The position numbers were made by a program, and so were the translations under genes. The notes beneath the pieces are model-generated. The model had not been told where the DNA came from and made no database searches. It worked only from the letters and a program-made list of their open reading frames with translations. From positions 111,404,219 to 111,468,218 of the forward strand of contig OX457024.1 of assembly GCA_949752745.1 (NCBI GenBank): DNA of 64,000 nucleotides. The letters are read 5' to 3'. Numbering within the stretch: the first letter of the stretch is position 1; each line of letters starts with the position of its first letter. This stretch comes from Protula sp. h YS-2021 (lineage: Eukaryota; Annelida; Polychaeta; Sabellida; Serpulidae). Shown here piece by piece: positions 57,826 through 64,000 of this stretch.

Positions 57826-58262
57826 ATGGAGAATCTTGTACTATTCAGCGGTCATAAGGACGTTCTTTCAAACATGTTTCCAACACGACTTGAAAAGTAT
57901 GGACATGTGTTCAACTCAAGTGAAGCGTTGTATCAATATGAGAAAGCAGTGTTTCATCACCGCCAAGATATTGCTTCAGCCATTGCTTCATGTAGAAATG
58001 GATATGAAGCAAAACGTATTGCTAAAGTGATAAAGCCATGTCCTTATGGCATACAGTGAAGAGAAGCAAAATGCAAGATGTTTTACAAGTCAAACTGGAT
58101 CAGTGTGTATTGTTTCGCAACAAGTTGAAAGAATGTAAAGACAAACCTTTAGTTGAAGCAACGTATGATCATTGGTGGGGAGCTGGTGTGAAACATGTGT
58201 CATCTGAATATCCTGGTCAGAATATTATGGGAAAGTTGTTAGAAATGTTGTGTGAGGGTTAG
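57826..58262 (+). pseudogene. NADAR-domain cargo gene, one frameshift
   Basis: Two overlapping frames (57826-58059 and 58038-58262) together cover a whole NADAR domain of ~145 residues. The first has FSGHKDVLSNMFP, the F-x-S-x-E-x-x-Y-Q-Y block (FNSSEALYQYEKAVFHH) and EAKRIAK. The second has SLWHTVKRSKMQDVL, LVEATYDHWWGAG and YPGQNIMGKLLE. NADAR proteins (YbiA-like) act on ADP-ribose-linked compounds; some remove ADP-ribose from guanine in DNA. The frame breaks near 58036 by what looks like one base; assembly error is possible. Polinton A has no trace of it between the corresponding genes, so it is variable cargo. Confidence 0.8.
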
Positions 58263-58367
58263 AGACTTTTTTTTTCATTTGCTTGCCAACCGTCATGGTG
58301 TGCAGACGTGTGGACATGTAAATTTGAAGTATGTTTAACTTGTGCTGCATTGATTCAAGACTGCACA

Positions 58368-58701
58368 ATGGCGGACATGACACTGAGACAATATATTGTG
58401 CAAAAAGCTTATTGTGAAGAAATGTTATCAGCTGTAAAAAAGTTTGCATATTTAGTCTGTCCTGCTTGTCAACATGAAGAGTGTCAAGAACATACTTGTC
58501 ATTTTGCATCTGTTTATACATATTGGAATGAAGCTAAATATTACATGCATTTAGATAAAGTGTTAGAGAATGCCAAATCAACGTTGTGAGAAATATGGTG
58601 TAGATGCTATTACATTGGATGAACTCAGTCATTGGTTAGTGTTCATTGAAGACCAATGGTCTCCAGTTATTCATACCATTGTATCTATACTTGATTTGTA
58701 A
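58368..58701 (+). pseudogene. Cys-rich small accessory protein, frameshifted
   Basis: Orthologue of 50493-50825. MTLRQYIVQKAYCEEML and CPACQHEECQEHTCH are conserved. The frame breaks near 58573 by one extra base, and the remainder to the TAA at 58701 is readable in the next frame. Confidence 0.7.
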
Positions 58702-58748
58702 AAAACTTGTTAGTTAAATGCATGTTAGTTAAGTGATGTTGGTTGAGT

Positions 58749-58755
58749 TATAAAA
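58749..58755 (+). promoter_or_regulatory. TATA box of the integrase-capsid block
   Basis: TATAAAA (in TTATAAAATAAAAG), 39 bases before the integrase ATG. A similar ATAAAATAAAA stands upstream of the Polinton A integrase. No comparable box precedes the overlapped downstream genes. Confidence 0.5.
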
Positions 58756-58793
58756 TAAAAGCTGTTCTGTTCAGACGTGTTTTTTCATTCATC

Positions 58794-59894
58794 ATGTCGA
58801 CGTGGAAAGACTACTTGACTGATATTTACTTCAAACCTGGACAGCCTGGAGCATTTGCTGGTCCTTACAAACTGTATCACATCTTAAGAAAACATGATCA
58901 ACCAGTCACACAGTCACAAGTGAAGAAATGGCTGCAGGATCAAGATGCTTTCAGTTTACTACAACCTGTCAAATACAGGTTCAAAAGACAACGTGTGATT
59001 ACACGTGGTATTGATGACATGTGGGATATTGATTTGGCTGATATGGGAAACATAGCTCCCTATAATGATGACATACGCTTTTTACTCATTGTCATTGATG
59101 TGTTTTCCAAATATGTCTGGGTACAGCCAATACCGAATAAATCACATACCAGCGTCATACAAGCTTTCCAAAAGATTTTTCATGACACACGACGAAGACC
59201 GCGAACTCTAAGGTCTGATAAAGGAACAGAATTTAAAAACAGATGGGTAAAAGCATTTTTGAAGAAAGAAGGCATTCATGCTTATACCACAAAGAATGAA
59301 ACCAAAGCCAACTTTGCTGAAAGAGTCATTCGTACTCTAAAGGGAATGATGTATCGGTATTTTCTACATAATCAAACTTACCATTACTTAGACATTCTTC
59401 CAGACTTGGTGTACAATTACAACCATAGACCTCATGGTTCTCTTCCTAATAAATATGCTCCAGCCGAGATTCGTAAAGACAACGAATCAAAAGTGTGGAG
59501 GTATATGTATGTCGACAAACTGAAATTGAAACCGAAGAAGAAGAAGTACAAATTTAACATTGGTGATCATGTTCGCATTTCCCACATTAAATACGTGTTT
59601 CAACGCGATTATCACATCAAATGGACGCAAGAAGTCTTCATTGTCACACATCGTTGTAAGAAGCAAGGAATACATTTGTATCGTGTGAAAGACTTCTTGG
59701 ACGAAGATATTGATGGCCATTTCTATGAAGAAGAACTGCAGAAAGTGACCAAAAATATTGAATCTATTTATAGAATTGAAAAAGTCTTGAAAACACGTAA
59801 AAGACGAGGAGGTGTGAAAGAATTATTTGTCAAGTGGTTAGGTTGGCCAAACAAGTTTAACAGTTGGGTGAAAGAAACAGACATTCAACAATGA
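58794..59894 (+). CDS. Integrase with chromodomain (DDE type)
   Basis: 366 residues, intact, from the ATG at 58794. The catalytic triad is visible: Asp80 in WDIDLADM, Asp142 in LRSDKGTEF and Glu176 in FAERVIRTLK (33 residues between the last two). An SH3-like basic region follows (KYKFNIGDHVRISHIKY), then a C-terminal chromodomain (YRIEKVLKTRKRR, FVKWLGWPNKF). This enzyme inserts Polinton ends and makes the 6-bp duplication. It is the only intact integrase in the window and the natural candidate to mobilise element P. Confidence 0.95.
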   Translation: MSTWKDYLTDIYFKPGQPGAFAGPYKLYHILRKHDQPVTQSQVKKWLQDQDAFSLLQPVKYRFKRQRVITRGIDDMWDIDLADMGNIAPYNDDIRFLLIVIDVFSKYVWVQPIPNKSHTSVIQAFQKIFHDTRRRPRTLRSDKGTEFKNRWVKAFLKKEGIHAYTTKNETKANFAERVIRTLKGMMYRYFLHNQTYHYLDILPDLVYNYNHRPHGSLPNKYAPAEIRKDNESKVWRYMYVDKLKLKPKKKKYKFNIGDHVRISHIKYVFQRDYHIKWTQEVFIVTHRCKKQGIHLYRVKDFLDEDIDGHFYEEELQKVTKNIESIYRIEKVLKTRKRRGGVKELFVKWLGWPNKFNSWVKETDIQQ

Positions 59895-60550
59895 AGCATC
59901 CATTTACATGTTTAGTCTCTGGACCTACAGGCAGTGGCAAAACGTCTCTGGTGAAGGAAATTCTAGAACAAAAGTTGATTCAACCCTCTCCAAAAAGCAT
60001 TTTATGGCTTTATGCAGCAGATCAGCCTTTGTACAAGGGAATGAAAGGCGTGGAATTTTACCAAGGCATTCCAGATGACATTGAAGAGCGTTTTAACCCG
60101 AAAAAACCAAACTTACTTATCATTGATGACTTAATGACGAAATGTCATAGTGATGAGCGTATGACACGTCTCTTTAGTGTTGGCAGCAGTCATCAAAATC
60201 TAAGCATTATCTTTATTGTGCATAATTTATTCCATCATGGGAAAGAGATGCGAAATATTAGTTTGAATACACATTATATCATTCTGTTTAAAAATCCGAG
60301 AGACAGTCAACAAATTAGTACATTGGCGCGGCAAATGTATCCTAGAAGATCTCAATTTCTCATAGAAGCCTATCAAGATGCTACTAGCAAACCTCATGGT
60401 TATTTATTCATTGATTTAAAACCAAAGACAAATGATCAACTACGTATTCGTACAGGCATTTTACCAAAAGATACACATTATGTATATATTGATAAAGTAG
60501 TGTATGAACAAGAACCAACTCATTTGACCATTCGCAGTCAAGATGTCTAA
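59891..60550 (+). CDS. DNA-packaging ATPase (FtsK/HerA, A32-like)
   Basis: 219 residues starting MKHPFTCLVSGPTGSGKTS. Walker A GPTGSGKTS and Walker B NLLIIDDL are intact, as in Polinton A, to which it is nearly identical. The ATG overlaps the integrase stop (ATGA). The role is motor-driven packaging of element DNA. Confidence 0.92.
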   Translation: MKHPFTCLVSGPTGSGKTSLVKEILEQKLIQPSPKSILWLYAADQPLYKGMKGVEFYQGIPDDIEERFNPKKPNLLIIDDLMTKCHSDERMTRLFSVGSSHQNLSIIFIVHNLFHHGKEMRNISLNTHYIILFKNPRDSQQISTLARQMYPRRSQFLIEAYQDATSKPHGYLFIDLKPKTNDQLRIRTGILPKDTHYVYIDKVVYEQEPTHLTIRSQDV

Positions 60551-60869
60551 ACGTATTCGAGCGAACCAGCCGTTTCTTCATTTGCTTGCACGCAGTGGGC
60601 CTAAACGACGTAAATCCTTGCTACAGCAAGCTACAAAGGAGGAATTAACAAGCTTGTTTGAAATTTGTTTGAATATATTGCAAGGACATTTACCCTTAAG
60701 CTCAAAACGGTTTAAGGAATTTAAACGTGAACGTCATACGCTACGTACTCTAGCAGATAAGAAGATATCCCTTCGACGAAAAAAGAAGTTGATTAATCAG
60801 AAAGGAGGATTCATTGGAGCTATTGCTAGATTGGCATTGCCCTTGTTAGCCAAACTGCTGTTAAAATGA
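60543..60869 (+). CDS. Conserved 108-aa protein with GG motif and hydrophobic end
   Basis: 108 residues: a basic N-terminus, a helical middle (LLQQATKEELTSLFEICLNI), a Lys/Arg-rich stretch and KKLINQKGGFIGAIARLALP leading to a hydrophobic C-terminus. The type recurs in invertebrate Polintons. The GG step followed by a hydrophobic segment resembles precursors cut by adenain-type proteases to release membrane-active peptides; this is inference. The start overlaps the ATPase end by 8 bases. Confidence 0.65.
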   Translation: MSKRIRANQPFLHLLARSGPKRRKSLLQQATKEELTSLFEICLNILQGHLPLSSKRFKEFKRERHTLRTLADKKISLRRKKKLINQKGGFIGAIARLALPLLAKLLLK

Positions 60870-61436
60870 AACATACGATGAAAATGGTCCTCATTCCTGA
60901 ATATGAATATAAACTGTTATTAGAAAAAAAGGGAAAAGATGGTGAAATCAAAACAAAAGTGAATACACTTTTACGTGGGAAACGAACACGTGAAAAGGCT
61001 ATAGAAATATCTCAACTTCTTGGTCGTCATTTACGAACAAGTCAGTCTAGGCAGCAAAAGCCCTCATCATCATCACCTGAAAAGCCAGAAAAGTTATTTT
61101 TAAGTCATTTTCAACCTATCTATCATAGAAAAGTAACACAACTTTTAGCAGAACTGAAGAAACATGGTACGACATGGACAGACAAGAATGAACTTGTGTT
61201 GAAAACGGGCGATATTATAGCAAATTCCAACATGGTTGATTTGATGAAAGAAGCATTGGTGGCGACAAGAAGAAAAGAACGAGCCATACCACCATATGGC
61301 TGGCATCCATTTATCCAGGAAATTGTTGATGCTAATATTCCAAAAACAATGTTTAGTAACCACTCGTGACGACATTACAACAGAAATGAAACAACGTCAA
61401 CAAAGACAGTTTCCTGAAGGATGGGAAAATTTTTAA
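60866..61436 (+). pseudogene. Conserved 196-aa-type protein, frameshifted near the end
   Basis: Orthologue of 47755-48345. The frame runs intact to about 61353 and stops at 61369 after a ~5-base deletion. The final ~25 codons, ending FPEGWENF, are readable in another frame to 61436. The ATG overlaps the preceding stop (ATGA). Confidence 0.75.
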
Positions 61437-61630
61437 CATGGTTGAAAGAGCTATGTTGTTGTTGTGAGGAAGATAAACCAACTATTCCTGTAAAAATAAG
61501 ATGTACAAGTGCTTGTTGTGAAGGAGAAGTCATAGATCATCATGATGTGAAAGACCATTTGCATACTTGGTCGAATGGCGCGCGCTATCGTGAAGTATAT
61601 AGGCAACGTCAACGCACCTATACCATTTAG
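61421..61630 (+). CDS. Small acylated Cys-rich protein (predicted myristoylated)
   Basis: 69 residues starting MGKFLTWLKELCCCC. Gly2/Thr6 and the Cys cluster are conserved with 47549-47770, as is IPVKIRC. The tail differs entirely (Arg/Tyr-rich here, Asp/Asn-rich there), so only the membrane-anchoring head appears constrained. Confidence 0.65.
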   Translation: MGKFLTWLKELCCCCEEDKPTIPVKIRCTSACCEGEVIDHHDVKDHLHTWSNGARYREVYRQRQRTYTI

Positions 61631-61641
61631 TTCCCACCATC

Positions 61642-62403
61642 ATGGAGTCAACAAGCTTTTACATTACTTTGCCTAGCAATGCTAGTATGAACTATTCTCC
61701 CAACAACAAGGCTTCGAATTACCAAATTCGTATGCCTCGAACCATCTATCTGAACGGAAAATATGAAGTGGCTTTAGCTGAAATTCAATATCCACATACA
61801 TGGACAACGATGAGACATGACATGGACTATTCTATTCAGTATCGACAAAAACCACTGACAGAGACACTTGAGACTATTAATATTCCTTATGGCTACTATA
61901 GATCCATACAAGAAATATGTCAGGCAGTGAATGAAGAAGCAACTAATTCTATGAAAGATGACCTTAAAGAAGCTATTCGGATAAAGTATGATAAAATTAG
62001 ACGACGTGTTTTTCTATTTCTAAATTATGGTTTTGAAGTGTCATTCTCCGCTGGATTGGCTGAGATTTTAGGATTTATCCCAGATCAATGGTATACTGAA
62101 ACATGTACAGCTGAACATAAAGCGGATGTGAAACAGGGATTTTATACACTTTATGTGTATTGTAGCATTTGTGAACCACAAGTTGTTGGTGATTATTATG
62201 TGCCTTTGCTACGTTCTGTTGGAATACAAGGCCATGATGGAGACATTATCATGAAAACGTACGGCGAACCGCATTATGTTCCTATAAACACATCCAAATT
62301 TGACGTGATAGAAATGAATATTAAGGACGACACATGTTATAATGTTCCATTTCAAACTGGAAAGGTGATCTGTAAACTTCATTTTCGACCAAAAGCAATA
62401 TGA
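61642..62403 (+). CDS. Putative minor capsid (penton) protein
   Basis: 253 residues, intact and very similar to 46730-47494 with one codon fewer near residue 74. MPRTIYLNGKYEVALAEIQ and YPHTWTT are conserved. The stop overlaps the next ATG (ATGA). Confidence 0.75.
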   Translation: MESTSFYITLPSNASMNYSPNNKASNYQIRMPRTIYLNGKYEVALAEIQYPHTWTTMRHDMDYSIQYRQKPLTETLETINIPYGYYRSIQEICQAVNEEATNSMKDDLKEAIRIKYDKIRRRVFLFLNYGFEVSFSAGLAEILGFIPDQWYTETCTAEHKADVKQGFYTLYVYCSICEPQVVGDYYVPLLRSVGIQGHDGDIIMKTYGEPHYVPINTSKFDVIEMNIKDDTCYNVPFQTGKVICKLHFRPKAI

Positions 62404-62741
62404 AAGCTTATACACACGATCCGTCTGCATATCGCAACCATTTTCTTCGTCAAGTGGGCGGGGAATTACCAGGATTCAAAGGAGCGCGAATCCAATATGG
62501 CGATGGTATTGGTTCAATACTGGGATCATTGGCTCGCAAAGCTATTCCACTACTTAAGGCTGGGGCTAAGATCGTTGCGCCACATCTTAAGAAGGCTGCA
62601 AAGAATGTCGCGAAAGATGTGACGGGCCGAGTAGCAGAACGTGTGTTTGGTGAACAAAAGCGCATGCAACCGACGAAACGTGCCAGAAGACGAAAAACAG
62701 CCAGACGGATAACATCAAAATATCGCAAAGATATCTTTTGA
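62400..62741 (+). CDS. Small basic Polinton protein, putative core/membrane-active
   Basis: 113 residues, orthologue of 46377-46733. The N-terminal QVGGELPGFKG and GSILGSLARKAIPLLKAG are unchanged; the linker before the basic tail is shorter. Intact. Confidence 0.65.
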   Translation: MKAYTHDPSAYRNHFLRQVGGELPGFKGARIQYGDGIGSILGSLARKAIPLLKAGAKIVAPHLKKAAKNVAKDVTGRVAERVFGEQKRMQPTKRARRRKTARRITSKYRKDIF

Positions 62742-62745
62742 AATC

Positions 62746-64000
62746 ATGTCTCTCATTCATAATCATTCGTGTGAATGTAGTCTTTCTCCATTGGAATGGT
62801 TTCACGTACCACCGACGCAAACTGCTATAGAGAAAAGTTATAATGTTGACTATCAACCACTTACAAGTATTAGAGAAGGCGCTCCAATAGAATTCTACAT
62901 TCCTGCGAGTACAGAAGAATACCTGGATTTAAAGAACAGCAAACTTCATATTGTATGTCGCATTCTAAAGGCTGATGGATCAGCGTGTGGCGCAGATGAT
63001 AATGTCTCTTGCATCAATGATGTGTTTAATGGGTTATGGTCTAATATTGAATTGTTTCTGAATGATCGACTGGTTTCGCATAGCAACAATACTCATGGTT
63101 ATACCAGCATTATCTCTCATCTCATCCATGATTCGGAAGAAAGTCTACATTCTGAGCGCTCTATGCGTCTCATGTACAAGGATACTGCTGGGTCAATGAA
63201 TAGTCATGAGGTGAAAAGACCTAATCATGAACGATATGTATCCGGGTTTCATGTCAATGCTGACGGTGGTGACTTGGCTGAGCAAGGCAATAATGGCTTA
63301 CATCATCGTTATTTGCATACACGTCTTAGCCGTGATTTTATGCTCACAGGTGGTTTAAGGATAGATTTGTTTGAGCAGGATCGTTATCTTCCGAATGGCA
63401 TCAGTTTGAAATTGCGTTTCCATAGACAAAAAGATGACTATGTATTGATGGCTGCAGATAATACCTATAAGGTAGAAGTGAAAGAGGCATTTTTAACCAT
63501 TCGCAAAGTGAGGGTGAGTCCAGGTATTCAGTTAGGACATACAGATGCATTGATGAAAAGTCCTGCCAAGATCATCATCACTAGAAAAGAATGTAAAGTC
63601 TTAGCTATTCCAGCAGGATTTCAGTCTTTTGTGAAAGATAACATCTTTTTGGGTCAATTACCAAATCGTATTGTCATTGGTCTGGTTCATAATGAAGCTT
63701 TTGGTGGATCAGTATTGAGGAATCCATATGATTTCAAACATTTTGATCTGGACTATATGCAACTGTACACGGATGGTGAACCAGTTCTATCCAAACCTCT
63801 CAAGCTTGACATTACGCAGAACAAATACCTGGACGCTTTTGAAACGCTTTACAAATCGTTTGATCGATTGAATGGTGAGAAAAGTTCCATTATAAAACGG
63901 GAAGATTGGCCTAGAGGTTATGCTTTATTTTCGTTTGACTTAACACCGGATTATGATGGCGATGATCATTTTCCCCTGATCAAGCATGGGAATTTGCGGC
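62746..64000 (+). CDS. Major capsid protein (double jelly-roll), runs off window
   Basis: Open from the ATG at 62746 to the window end, 418 codons without a stop. That is most of the ~457-codon length seen in Polinton A. WFHVPPTQT and IEFYIPASTEEYLDL are conserved. Unlike the Polinton A copy it has no internal stop. It is four bases after the stop of the small basic protein. Confidence 0.9.
   Translation, partial: MSLIHNHSCECSLSPLEWFHVPPTQTAIEKSYNVDYQPLTSIREGAPIEFYIPASTEEYLDLKNSKLHIVCRILKADGSACGADDNVSCINDVFNGLWSNIELFLNDRLVSHSNNTHGYTSIISHLIHDSEESLHSERSMRLMYKDTAGSMNSHEVKRPNHERYVSGFHVNADGGDLAEQGNNGLHHRYLHTRLSRDFMLTGGLRIDLFEQDRYLPNGISLKLRFHRQKDDYVLMAADNTYKVEVKEAFLTIRKVRVSPGIQLGHTDALMKSPAKIIITRKECKVLAIPAGFQSFVKDNIFLGQLPNRIVIGLVHNEAFGGSVLRNPYDFKHFDLDYMQLYTDGEPVLSKPLKLDITQNKYLDAFETLYKSFDRLNGEKSSIIKREDWPRGYALFSFDLTPDYDGDDHFPLIKHGNLR

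Larger units (their letters stand above)
54759..64000. mobile_element. Polinton/Maverick B, left 9.2 kb (continues past window)
   Basis: Starts AGTAGGGTGAAAAGGGGGG, matching the termini of Polinton A and the inner end of element P. The gene order from this end equals that of Polinton A read from its right end, so the two lie head to head. Visible genes are four accessory genes, NADAR, integrase, ATPase, two conserved unknowns, the acylated protein, putative penton, small basic protein and major capsid. Protease and polymerase would lie beyond 64000. Three frames are shifted (NADAR, 58368 gene, 196-aa gene). Confidence 0.93.

Noticed and set aside
59864..59890. Longer packaging ATPase starting at TTG
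   Set aside because: The ATG at 59891 overlaps the integrase stop, as in the other Polinton, and begins right at the conserved MKHPF.

Overview
This window looks like nuclear DNA of a marine invertebrate animal. It holds two intron-bearing host genes, very many simple repeats and minisatellites, a tRNA-derived SINE-like core, and a cluster of Polinton/Maverick virus-like DNA transposons. I cannot name the species; a lophotrochozoan such as a mollusc or brachiopod is a guess. There is one 200-base assembly gap at 53186-53385.

Host part (1-31955). A three-exon gene on the + strand (3566-7040) encodes an SLC46-type major facilitator transporter. A six-exon gene on the - strand (20426-12117) encodes a two-pore-domain potassium channel with both selectivity filters. 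Both models close in frame across every intron. The rest is non-coding sequence with many tandem arrays. The largest is a 2.6-kb satellite of 50-bp units (25150-27715) with an emerging 400-bp higher-order period. The first 275 bases are a decayed antisense copy of a zinc-finger gene found intact near 34-35 kb.

Palindromic element P (31956-37621). This 5.67-kb element is almost wholly one inverted repeat, with arms of 2.74 and 2.90 kb around a 25-bp loop. It has AGTAGTGTG...CACACTACT ends and a perfect 6-bp target duplication, ATATTC. Each arm carries the same zinc-finger gene, arrays of a 9-bp motif, CRE arrays and 165-bp subterminal repeats. Its ends and control sequences match those of the neighbouring Polintons, so I read it as a non-autonomous Polinton-derived element. 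It is the best candidate here for something undescribed.

Polinton A (37969-52982, 15.0 kb) is complete with terminal repeats but decayed. DNA polymerase B and the major capsid gene each carry an in-frame stop, the integrase has a frameshift and an Asp-to-Asn change at a catalytic position, and one small gene is broken. From the left, polymerase B and four PC4-like small proteins run rightward. They meet a leftward block of protease, major capsid, small basic protein, putative penton, acylated small protein, two conserved unknowns, packaging ATPase, integrase and four small accessory proteins.

Polinton B (54759 to beyond the window end) is a second copy in inverted orientation, 1.8 kb away. 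It shows the accessory block, integrase, ATPase and capsid genes. It also has a NADAR-domain cargo gene (57826-58262) that A lacks. Together the genes form a virus-like programme: an early replication block (polymerase, ssDNA-binding-like proteins) and a late block (integrase, packaging ATPase, capsid, maturation protease) whose reading frames mostly overlap by a few bases.
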